A stretch of DNA of 7,381 bases from a bacterium (GTDB lineage Bacteria; Pseudomonadota; Alphaproteobacteria; Rs-D84; CACZYB01). The notes beneath the pieces are model-generated. The model did no database searches. It was not told the origin of the DNA and saw only the letters and a program-made list of their open reading frames with translations. Below are positions 1-5,728 of this stretch, piece after piece. The stretch is from contig JAILLX010000035.1 of the NCBI GenBank assembly GCA_024692925.1, positions 1 to 7,381 on the forward strand. The letters are read 5' to 3'. Each line of letters opens with the position of its first letter. The stretch's first letter is position 1. The position numbers and the translations under genes were made by a program.

Positions 1-2
1 AA

Positions 3-659
3 ATGCCTGATAATATGTTAAAGATTCGTGAATATAATATGTTAAGGTTTAGAAAAATTTACGAATATCTAGATATGTGTAATCAACTTATGGAAAATAA
101 TTTGGATACTACTGCTTATTTATACATAGAGGCATTTAATGCAGATTATTTAAAATCTACATTTTATGAAGAAACAAATCTTTTGCATTTAGCAAAGTCG
201 TTTAAGTTTCCTCATATTGATCCAGAAGATCCTGAAAATATTTTTAATTTGACTTATTATATTGTTGAATCTACTGAAGTTGGTTTTGATTTAAACTTTA
301 TCAGAAATTGTATGGATTTGTTTGTTGCTGATGATAAGGAACTTGCAAAATATTACAGGGCTGCATTAAAAGAGTATGATAAAAGACGTTCAACCGAAAT
401 TTTTTATGCCGAAGATCCAAAGAAATTTAAGGAAGATATGATTGCTTTAAGAATGTCATTGTCTTCTTTATTTTCAATGAAATGTTCGCCAGATAATGTC
501 ACTTTGGATCAATCTATTGAAGAATCCATAAAAAGATATGAACTTGAACATAAGGATGAATTGAAAAAGAAAAATCCTACTATTAAAAATGTTGGACCGT
601 ATGATTTTGACAGTAAAAAGTTTAATCCGTTGGATAATGGTCCAAAAAATGAAAGATAG
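3..659 (+). CDS. Hypothetical helical, charged protein; 5' end uncertain
   Basis: I do not recognise this protein. The frame runs 218 codons from an ATG at base 3 to a TAG at 657-659. Only two bases precede the ATG, so no ribosome binding site can be checked and the true start may lie outside the window; a second ATG at base 15 (M5) is also possible. The product shows no signal peptide and no membrane segment, so it is probably cytoplasmic. It is rich in charged and aromatic residues and looks mostly alpha-helical, with several tyrosine-rich stretches in residues 10-60. Residues about 169-190 form a strongly charged helix, followed by a polar, proline- and asparagine-rich tail (191-218) that is probably disordered. 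No catalytic motif is visible. It shares a strand with rplU-rpmA, but a strong promoter lies between them, so there is no evidence of shared function. Confidence 0.75.
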   Translation: MPDNMLKIREYNMLRFRKIYEYLDMCNQLMENNLDTTAYLYIEAFNADYLKSTFYEETNLLHLAKSFKFPHIDPEDPENIFNLTYYIVESTEVGFDLNFIRNCMDLFVADDKELAKYYRAALKEYDKRRSTEIFYAEDPKKFKEDMIALRMSLSSLFSMKCSPDNVTLDQSIEESIKRYELEHKDELKKKNPTIKNVGPYDFDSKKFNPLDNGPKNER

Positions 660-671
660 TTAATAAAAAGA

Positions 672-700
672 TTGACTTTTAAAGCATAGTATTATATATT
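672..700 (+). promoter_or_regulatory. Sigma70-type promoter of rplU-rpmA
   Basis: A -35 box TTGACT (672-677) and a -10 box TATATT (695-700) are separated by 17 bases, the optimal spacing. Transcription would start near 707, giving a leader of about 30 bases before rplU. The match is seen directly; promoter activity is inferred. Confidence 0.7.
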
Positions 701-735
701 TTTAAAACATTATTAAAGAATCGAGGTAAATAAAA

Positions 736-1029
736 ATGTTTGCAATATTTAAAACTGGTGGAAAACAATATAAAGTTCAAAAAGGTGAAACTCTTACAGT
801 TGAAAAACTTGATGCTGATAAAGAAGTTGTTTTTGAAGAAGTTCTTATGGCTGGTGACAAGGTTGGTACACCTTTGGTTGCTGGTGCAAAAGTAAAAGCT
901 GAAGTTGTTGACCAAATTCGTGATGACAAGGTTATTGTTTTCAAAAAGAAAAGAAGACAAAACTACAGAAGAAAACAAGGTCACAGACAATATTTAACTG
1001 TTATTAAAATAACTGATATAATTGCATAA
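736..1029 (+). CDS. rplU: 50S ribosomal protein L21 (bL21)
   Basis: Structural protein of the large ribosomal subunit that binds 23S rRNA. The product is 97 residues, close to the roughly 100 usual for bL21. It begins with the family hallmark MFAIFKTGGKQYKVQKGE and ends with the basic signature region (residues about 67-91), including KKKRRQNYRRKQGHRQ, the part that contacts rRNA. The start is supported by a GAGG Shine-Dalgarno sequence at 723-726, nine bases upstream. It is the first gene of a two-gene operon with rpmA, 21 bp downstream, an arrangement conserved in most bacteria. Nothing is missing or truncated. Codon choice is somewhat richer in C-ending codons than in the neighbouring non-ribosomal genes, as expected for a highly expressed gene. 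Confidence 0.97.
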   Translation: MFAIFKTGGKQYKVQKGETLTVEKLDADKEVVFEEVLMAGDKVGTPLVAGAKVKAEVVDQIRDDKVIVFKKKRRQNYRRKQGHRQYLTVIKITDIIA

Positions 1030-1050
1030 TAAGGTATAAAGAGGTAAAAA

Positions 1051-1308
1051 ATGGCACATAAGAAAGCTGGCGGTAGCTCAAAGAACGGTCGTGATTCCGA
1101 AGGAAAAAGATTAGGAATTAAACACTTTGGTGGCGAAAAAGTGACAAGTGGTACTATTATCGTTCGTCAACGTGGAACAAAATATCACCCAGGAACAAAT
1201 GTTGGTATGGGAACTGATTATACCATTTTTGCAACTGTTGATGGTAATGTTTCATTCAAAAAGGGTGATGCAAAAGGAAGAACTTATATTTCTGTTATTC
1301 CTGCATAG
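1051..1308 (+). CDS. rpmA: 50S ribosomal protein L27 (bL27)
   Basis: Large-subunit ribosomal protein whose flexible N-terminal tail reaches the peptidyl-transferase centre and helps position the tRNA ends. The 85-residue product has normal length. It starts directly with MAHKKAGGSSKNGRDS, so it has the standard proteobacterial N-terminus and lacks the cleavable extension seen in Firmicutes. The core motif GTKYHPGTNVGMGTDYTIFA (residues about 42-61) is intact. The start is set by GAGG at 1041-1044, six bases upstream. It is the second and last gene of the rplU operon and is followed at once by a strong terminator. The GTPase gene obgE, a common downstream neighbour in proteobacteria, is absent here: the next gene lies on the opposite strand. 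Confidence 0.97.
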   Translation: MAHKKAGGSSKNGRDSEGKRLGIKHFGGEKVTSGTIIVRQRGTKYHPGTNVGMGTDYTIFATVDGNVSFKKGDAKGRTYISVIPA

Positions 1309-1330
1309 TTCTTTGAATTATATAAAATTT

Positions 1331-1359
1331 AAAAACCTCCCAATCGGGAGGTTTTTTTT
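1331..1359 (+). terminator. Rho-independent terminator of rplU-rpmA, probably bidirectional
   Basis: CCTCCC (1336-1341) pairs with GGGAGG (1346-1351) around a 4-base loop. Five flanking A-T pairs extend the stem, and eight T residues follow (1352-1359). On the minus strand the five A residues at 1331-1335 read as a T-run after the same hairpin. It could therefore also stop transcripts of the AsmA operon arriving from the right, about 280 bases past that operon's last stop codon. Confidence 0.92.
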
Positions 1360-1456
1360 GTTTACGATATAGCCCGAAAGTCTAGGCTCTCCGCCCTCTA
1401 CATCCCCGCAGGTAAATTTTTCGAAGATAGGTCAAAATCGAAGCCTTGAAATATTT

Positions 1457-1478
1457 GGATTCCAGTGTCAGGGCTACT
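1457..1478. repeat. Partial dispersed-repeat fragment
   Basis: The string GGATTCCAGTGTCAGGG resembles the edge of intergenic palindromic repeats common in alphaproteobacterial genomes, where GGATTCC is usually followed by the matching arm of a hairpin. Here no matching arm follows, so this looks like a decayed or truncated copy at the left edge of the cluster. The assignment rests on resemblance alone. Confidence 0.35.
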
Positions 1479-1497
1479 TTAATAACAAGAATTGCAA

Positions 1498-1554
1498 CTG
1501 TCATACCGAATTTATTTCGGGATCTTAGACCCTGAAACAAGTTCAGGGTGACAG
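1498..1554. repeat. Palindromic intergenic repeat, three-stem (cloverleaf-like) unit
   Basis: Outer arms CTGTCA (1498-1503) and TGACAG (1549-1554) are perfectly complementary. They enclose two further hairpins: CCGAA/TTCGG (1506-1510 with 1516-1520, 5-base loop) and CCCTGAA/TTCAGGG (1530-1536 with 1542-1548, 5-base loop). The unit could fold as a three-way junction in either strand. The sequence is of the GTCACCCTGAA...TTCAGGG type, known as a high-copy intergenic repeat in many alphaproteobacteria. That identification is from memory of the family and was not searched. Confidence 0.75.
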
Positions 1555-1561
1555 CGGATAC

Positions 1562-1603
1562 TATGTCGGATTGTGGATTCCGGATTAAGTCCGGAATGAC
1601 ATA
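1562..1603. repeat. Palindromic intergenic repeat, second unit
   Basis: TATGTC (1562-1567) pairs with GACATA (1598-1603). Inside lies an 8-bp perfect hairpin, ATTCCGGA (1577-1584) with TCCGGAAT (1590-1597), around a 5-base loop. A 9-base unpaired bulge (1568-1576) sits on the left arm only. The GTC/GAC ends match those of the first unit eight bases away, so the two appear to be related tandem units. No T-run follows on either strand, so this is not a standard terminator. Confidence 0.75.
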
Positions 1604-1605
1604 AA

Positions 1606-1628
1606 CATTTGTCATTGCAAGGACAATG
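1606..1628. repeat. Short palindromic repeat fragment beside the AsmA gene stop
   Basis: CATTTGTC (1606-1613) can pair with GACAATG (1622-1628) with one bulged T around an 8-base loop. The core GTCATTGCAAGGA resembles another intergenic repeat motif frequent in alphaproteobacteria. It ends only six bases from the stop codon of the AsmA-family gene. Confidence 0.45.
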
Positions 1629-1634
1629 TAGATA

Positions 1635-3902
1635 TTACAAGGATTTTATTTTTTGTTTTTCATTTTCGATTTTTTTATTTGTAATAGAATCCAAACGTTC
1701 CTTTTCTTCCTCTATATCATTTTGAAGTTTTTCCTTTATAATAACCTGATTGGAAAAATCTTCGGGATATTTGCTTGCCTTTCCTTCGAATGCAGTAAGG
1801 CAAGGGTGTTTGTCGGATTGTATATTGTTTAACCATGATTTTGTTATCAAACCTAATCCTGTTGTGATAAGGGTGACACCACCAGTTAATGCACCGACAA
1901 GTGCGGTTGAAAAGGCTGTTTTTGCGACATTATTTATTACTCCATCCTTATTTATTATGATATTTGGTTCAGCAATTGGACCTTGTATCTTAATCATTTC
2001 AGTAAGGGTGTTTGATACACGAAAACCTTCTTTTACAACAGTAATAATTGAAACATCGACATATTCATCACCAAGGTTTGCAAGCCCGTCAATAATGATG
2101 TTTGCAGTTTCAGTTTGCATTGCTATGCCTCGATTACTTATGGTTTTACCATTTTCAATGTTAAGATTAAGTACGATACATTGAATTTCACTTTGTTCCT
2201 TTTTCTTATCTTTTTGTGCAATGGTGCCAATTATATCATTGCCAATAAATTTGAATATTGATGAAATTAAATCATTTGCCATAAGGATATTTTCAACCTT
2301 ATAACCAATCATTTTATCAGTAGTGTACGCCTTTATATATCCATTAAGGTTTTTCATAAAAGTTGCAAGGTTTGGACCATATCCCCTTAGGACTGCATCA
2401 ATATTTGTATTTCCACCGGTAAAGAATTTTTTATAACCTGTACTGTCAATAATTTTACCGACATTAACATCTTCTACTTTTACAGTAATTTCACCATTAA
2501 ATGTATTGTTTTTGTTGCTTGCTATACCATTAAGGAGAACTGTACCACCCATATATTTGCAAGAGAATGGTGAGATAATTCCCTGACCATTATTTAATAT
2601 AACATTTAGTTTTATATCTTCGATTTCCATTTCTGGCATAGCTTTTAATTTACTAATGTTAAGCTTTATATTACCATCAACCCAATTAAGTTCAGATACA
2701 GGAAGTGGAATATCACGAAATGCCTTTGGATTTTCAATATGTTTTGATGGGGATGATGGCTTTTTTTCACCAGTTGCTAAACGATTAAAATATGCCTTTT
2801 CCCATTGTGGATAGAAAAGATTTGGTATGTCAAAAAATGGTATAAGCAAATCTGCCTTTATATTTGGTTTATTATTTTTTTGTAAATTGATTTCTGCATT
2901 TCCAGTAAGATTTGCACTTAGGTATTTTAAATCTATTTTCTTTAATGATAAAAACGTTTGGGTTGCAATTAATTCAATACTTCCATCTATTGGTGCAAAT
3001 TTTGGTAAATCGACAAGGTGTTTAAGAGATTCCTGTAAATCCGGAGCAGATATGGATAATGTCATTGATACAGATGGTGCATTTTTTTCATAGTTGATTA
3101 TTCCGGAAAAATTTGATTTAAGATTGTTTATATCAATTATACCAGTAAGATGAATTTTATTTGGATCATCAATTATGCTTTTAAGCGAATCGGTTTTGAA
3201 ATTTCCAGTTATAGGTGTGTTTTTATATTCTGTTGCAATACTGAAAAAAATTGGTGCGATATAATCTTTTGATGTTATAAGTATGTTTGAAATTTTAAGG
3301 CTATCACTTTTTTTAAGTTGGCGATTGTTATAAAAAATTTCGGCATTTGTTATATGTATACTTTTCATATCAAGTTGAAATTCTTCGGTATTGCCGGTAT
3401 TTAATTTTTCTTTTTTATTTTTTTCAATTTTGTTTTTCTTTTCTTCGGTTATGTGCCAATTTCTTATACCCTTTGGAGAAACTTCTAAATAAATTTTTGG
3501 TTCATCAATAATAAGTGTGTTAAGAGCAATCTGTCTTTTTAATAAATGTTTAAGAGATACAGTAGCAGTTATATTTTGTGCCGTGAATATATTTTCCGCC
3601 TTTCCCCATGGTTCATTTTTGATGGAAAGTTCTTCGATTTTTATGGCAGGTTCAAACGAAAATATTTTCCATTTTAAATCACCGTTTATTTTAACGGTAT
3701 TGCCAGTCATTTTTTCAATGGAGATTGTTATATCATCCTTATATTTATTTGGATCAGTATTTTTTATTATGATTACAATACCTATTATACCTGCAATTAC
3801 AGTGACCAAAGCGAGTCGAATAAAAAATTTTACTTTTTTATATAGGTTAAATGAAACGTCTAATATTTTATGTGGAGTTTTTTTATTTTTTTGCTTTTTC
3901 AT
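1635..3902 (-). CDS. AsmA-family envelope protein (inner-membrane anchored, periplasmic)
   Basis: AsmA-family proteins are anchored in the inner membrane, project into the periplasm, and are linked to outer-membrane assembly and lipid transport. This 755-residue product has a basic cytoplasmic N-terminus, one membrane helix at about residues 27-47, then the typical AsmA N-terminal domain: GNTVKINGDLKWKIFSFEP (67-85), NEPWG (96-100) and a GIRNW segment (145-149). A second AsmA-like section spans about 400-650, with the repeated beta-strand pattern of the family. Near the C-terminus, a glycine-rich hydrophobic segment (about 663-688) and HPC (699-701) match the conserved AsmA end. A charged, probably coiled tail (about 715-755) follows. 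It is somewhat longer than E. coli AsmA (617 residues). The ATG is supported by AAGGAA at 3909-3914, six bases upstream. It is the last gene of the mlaA operon, 12 bp after the pseudouridine synthase gene. Confidence 0.88.
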   Translation of the reverse strand: MKKQKNKKTPHKILDVSFNLYKKVKFFIRLALVTVIAGIIGIVIIIKNTDPNKYKDDITISIEKMTGNTVKINGDLKWKIFSFEPAIKIEELSIKNEPWGKAENIFTAQNITATVSLKHLLKRQIALNTLIIDEPKIYLEVSPKGIRNWHITEEKKNKIEKNKKEKLNTGNTEEFQLDMKSIHITNAEIFYNNRQLKKSDSLKISNILITSKDYIAPIFFSIATEYKNTPITGNFKTDSLKSIIDDPNKIHLTGIIDINNLKSNFSGIINYEKNAPSVSMTLSISAPDLQESLKHLVDLPKFAPIDGSIELIATQTFLSLKKIDLKYLSANLTGNAEINLQKNNKPNIKADLLIPFFDIPNLFYPQWEKAYFNRLATGEKKPSSPSKHIENPKAFRDIPLPVSELNWVDGNIKLNISKLKAMPEMEIEDIKLNVILNNGQGIISPFSCKYMGGTVLLNGIASNKNNTFNGEITVKVEDVNVGKIIDSTGYKKFFTGGNTNIDAVLRGYGPNLATFMKNLNGYIKAYTTDKMIGYKVENILMANDLISSIFKFIGNDIIGTIAQKDKKKEQSEIQCIVLNLNIENGKTISNRGIAMQTETANIIIDGLANLGDEYVDVSIITVVKEGFRVSNTLTEMIKIQGPIAEPNIIINKDGVINNVAKTAFSTALVGALTGGVTLITTGLGLITKSWLNNIQSDKHPCLTAFEGKASKYPEDFSNQVIIKEKLQNDIEEEKERLDSITNKKIENEKQKIKSL

Positions 3903-3914
3903 TTTTGTTTCCTT

Positions 3915-4853
3915 TTAAAAATTTAGATATTTGCATATCTTTTTAAAATGGGTAGGGTATTCAGCTTTTATCAAAGGTTTACCTTCTATTTCAATCATAT
4001 ATGCATGTAAATAAAGTTTACGAGGAATTTCTATTTCAAAAGAATCTTTTAACTTTGCAAATTCATCACCCTTGCCATATTTAAAATCACCAATTATTGG
4101 ATGTCCGATATGGGATGAGTGGATACGAAGTTGGTGCATACGACCAGTTTTAGGTTTAAATTCAACAAGACTTAATGTGCCGAATGCTTCATCAAGAACT
4201 TTGTATTCGGTGAAAGCATATTTTGCTTCGTGTTCACCCTTTTCGTTTACCTTTGATGTCATATCAATGATTGGTTCCTTGATGATGCCTTCTTTCTTTT
4301 TATCATCAAAATTTCCATAAACAAGGGCGTGGTATGTTTTATGAATTTTTTGCTCCTTAAATAATGTTGTCATTTTAAGGGCGGAATCGTAATTTTTTGC
4401 AATTACCAAAACACCACTTGTTTCTTTGTCAATGCGGTGAGTTAAACGAAGATTTCCGTTATATTCAGGAAGTGCAATATTGATAAGTGAATCTATGTGT
4501 TTTGTTATGCCACTTCCACCTTGGGTTGCAAGACCGGCAGGTTTATTTAAAACTAAAATTTCATCATCTTCGTATATTATAGTTTTAAGTATGTCGTTAA
4601 TATCTTCACGTGTGTATTTTGCATCTTTTTTTACAATTACATCCGGAGTTTTTTCATATTCAACGATATATGGTGGAAGTTTTATTTCATCACCGCAAAC
4701 CAAAGATGCAGTTGCCGATGTGCGGGAACCATTTATGCGAATCTCCCCTTTACGGCAAAGCTTTTGTAAATGTGAAAGGGTAAGTGATGGATAATTTTTT
4801 TTCATCCATACATTTAATTTTATTCTGTCCTGTGTAATACTCTTTTTTATAAT
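3915..4853 (-). CDS. RluA/RluC-family 23S rRNA pseudouridine synthase
   Basis: Isomerises specific uridines in RNA to pseudouridine; RluC-type members act on 23S rRNA. From the chosen start the protein has 312 residues. It has an N-terminal S4 RNA-binding domain (about 7-61, including LQKLCRKGEIRING) and a catalytic domain. NKPAGLATQGG (103-113) is the first conserved motif. HRIDKETSGVLVIAK (139-153) carries the catalytic aspartate D142, with RID in place of the commoner RLD. KTGRMHQLRIH (235-245) is the third motif. There is no ATG before the S4 domain. Candidate starts are TTG at 4955, 4895 and 4871, GTG at 4892, or ATT at 4853. I chose ATT because GGAG lies seven bases upstream and it sits one base after the mlaA stop; TTG at 4871 is the main alternative. 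RluC and RluD are hard to separate, so no symbol is given. Confidence 0.9.
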   Translation of the reverse strand: MIKKSITQDRIKLNVWMKKNYPSLTLSHLQKLCRKGEIRINGSRTSATASLVCGDEIKLPPYIVEYEKTPDVIVKKDAKYTREDINDILKTIIYEDDEILVLNKPAGLATQGGSGITKHIDSLINIALPEYNGNLRLTHRIDKETSGVLVIAKNYDSALKMTTLFKEQKIHKTYHALVYGNFDDKKKEGIIKEPIIDMTSKVNEKGEHEAKYAFTEYKVLDEAFGTLSLVEFKPKTGRMHQLRIHSSHIGHPIIGDFKYGKGDEFAKLKDSFEIEIPRKLYLHAYMIEIEGKPLIKAEYPTHFKKICKYLNF

Positions 4854-4854
4854 T

Positions 4855-5664
4855 TTAAAACTCCATATCAAAATCGTAGTCGTATGAACCACCAAGTTTA
4901 TTTTTTTCTTCGTCTTCCTTTGGGCTATCTTTAAAGAATAGCTGATGTTCCTCAATCATATTTTTCCTATGTTGAAGGTACATAGTTTTAAATGTTTCAT
5001 AACTGTCAACTGCAGTTTCATTTGTGGCAATGATGAAATCATAATTTTCATATAATTCCATAAGTCCGATTGAAACACTAAGGAATAATCCAACACCCCA
5101 TGTTGTATAATAATTTATAGGATTGTATACTGTATCAACAATTGTTCCGGCAAAATCACGAGTTGTTGTTTGTGCATAAAATGGCATAACAAAGAATCCA
5201 CCCATTGGAACACCCCATACACCAAGTGTTTGTCCGAAATCACGATTATCACGTTTAAGTCCCATATGTCCGGCAACATCCATAACACCGCCAATACCAG
5301 CAGTAGTATTTATAACGAATCGTCCAAGTGTTTTAAATGTGCTTGTAAAGTCAAGTTGAAGAAGTGAGTTTGCTGCATTAAGAGGTTCCTGTAAATTTTT
5401 TAAAAAATTTGAAAATCCCCTATGGATAAATGAAATTTTTTCTTCTTTGTATTCATCAAGTGCAGGTTTTAATGCATAAACTAAACGCATATTCAAATCA
5501 TGCATATAATGGCTTGTTTTAGGAAATAAGTCAGCCGTTATTTGGGTGTTTTCAGATTGGTCGATTTTATCATTTTTGTTTGTTGCAAGCATACTTTGAG
5601 CATTAACATTAGAAGCAGTTAAGCAACTTGCTATTACAAAAAAACAAATAAAAAATTTTTTCAT
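4855..5664 (-). CDS. mlaA: MlaA/VacJ-family outer-membrane phospholipid transport protein
   Basis: MlaA sits in the outer membrane and removes misplaced phospholipids from its outer leaflet, passing them to the periplasmic MlaC carrier. This 269-residue product carries the family core at residues 94-185: PLNAANSLLQ, then GRFVINTTAGIGGVMDVA, then DFGQTLGVWGVP, MPF, a TTTRD turn and YNPINYY. Length is normal. The N-terminus is a signal peptide with two readings: a lipobox-like IASC with Cys14, or a signal peptidase I site NVNA/QS after residue 22. Most MlaA proteins are lipoproteins, so the first would be expected, but the second also fits well. The acidic, tyrosine-rich tail (about 249-269) looks disordered. 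The ATG start has AAAGGAA at 5674-5680, about ten bases upstream. It is the first gene of the minus-strand operon; no mlaC or mlaFEDB gene is in the window. Confidence 0.93.
   Translation of the reverse strand: MKKFFICFFVIASCLTASNVNAQSMLATNKNDKIDQSENTQITADLFPKTSHYMHDLNMRLVYALKPALDEYKEEKISFIHRGFSNFLKNLQEPLNAANSLLQLDFTSTFKTLGRFVINTTAGIGGVMDVAGHMGLKRDNRDFGQTLGVWGVPMGGFFVMPFYAQTTTRDFAGTIVDTVYNPINYYTTWGVGLFLSVSIGLMELYENYDFIIATNETAVDSYETFKTMYLQHRKNMIEEHQLFFKDSPKEDEEKNKLGGSYDYDFDMEF
4861..4864 (-). promoter_or_regulatory. Shine-Dalgarno GGAG that decides the pseudouridine synthase start
   Basis: GGAG on the minus strand lies inside the last codons of mlaA, overlapping the GAG of the terminal MEF. 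Seven bases separate it from ATT at 4853. None of the upstream TTG/GTG codons has a comparable site at a proper distance. The position suggests translational coupling to the end of mlaA. Confidence 0.5.
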
Positions 5665-5690
5665 CCTTTAATATTCCTTTAATTTATGTT

Positions 5691-5718
5691 ATTATAATAA
5701 AAGATGACTTTTTTACAA
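5691..5718 (-). promoter_or_regulatory. Promoter of the mlaA operon
   Basis: On the minus strand, TTGTAA (bases 5718-5713) and a consensus TATAAT (5696-5691) are separated by 16 bases. The predicted start near 5684 leaves a leader of about 20 bases containing the mlaA ribosome binding site. This is the only clear promoter seen ahead of the three minus-strand genes. Confidence 0.65.
5693..5698 (+). promoter_or_regulatory. -10 box for the DeoC-like gene, overlapping the divergent mlaA -10
   Basis: TATAAT reads on the plus strand at 5693-5698 within the self-complementary ATTATAAT (5691-5698). No good -35 box is found 16-18 bases upstream. A transcript would start near 5705, just ahead of GAGG (5719-5722). 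This would be a weaker promoter than the mlaA one, sharing the same melting site. Confidence 0.45.
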
Positions 5719-5728
5719 GAGGAAAATA

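Larger units (their letters stand above)
1360..1634. other. Non-coding convergent intergenic region with GC-rich segment and repeat cluster
   Basis: This 275-bp stretch lies between the rpmA terminator and the stop codon of the AsmA-family gene. I see no credible gene. Bases 1371-1412 are clearly richer in G and C than the AT-rich surroundings. They contain a weak imperfect hairpin (AGCC at 1371-1374 with GGCT at 1385-1388) but match no RNA I recognise. Bases 1451-1628 hold a tandem cluster of short palindromic repeats listed separately. A 77-codon minus-strand frame through the region is a translation of these repeats and is not believed to be a gene. Confidence 0.8.

Noticed and set aside
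679..990. Minus-strand 103-codon frame over rplU
   Set aside because: It is antisense to a certain ribosomal protein gene and has a Phe/Asn-rich composition from reverse-read lysine codons.
1498..1603. Repeat cluster as a CRISPR array
   Set aside because: The units are palindromic, different in sequence and length, and lack uniform spacers; no cas genes are nearby.
1562..1603. Hairpin as the intrinsic terminator of the AsmA operon
   Set aside because: The stem is strong, but no T-run follows on the minus strand. The hairpin at 1331-1359 is the better candidate.
1382..1615. 77-codon minus-strand frame as a possible small gene
   Set aside because: It is a translation of the palindromic repeats: its peptides VIPDLIRNPQ and VTLNLFQGL are typical repeat artefacts. 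There is no ribosome binding site and no family match.
1750..2184. 144-codon plus-strand frame opposite the AsmA gene
   Set aside because: It lies wholly antisense to a well-supported AsmA-family gene. The hydrophobic composition follows from the opposite strand's codons, and no start signal was found.
3517..3918. 133-codon plus-strand frame with apparent membrane segments
   Set aside because: It is antisense to the AsmA N-terminal region; the hydrophobic runs mirror the lysine-rich and membrane codons of the real gene.
3915..4805. ATG at 4805 as the start of the pseudouridine synthase
   Set aside because: It would cut the beginning of the S4 domain (DRIKLNVW) that matches the family, and it has no convincing Shine-Dalgarno sequence.
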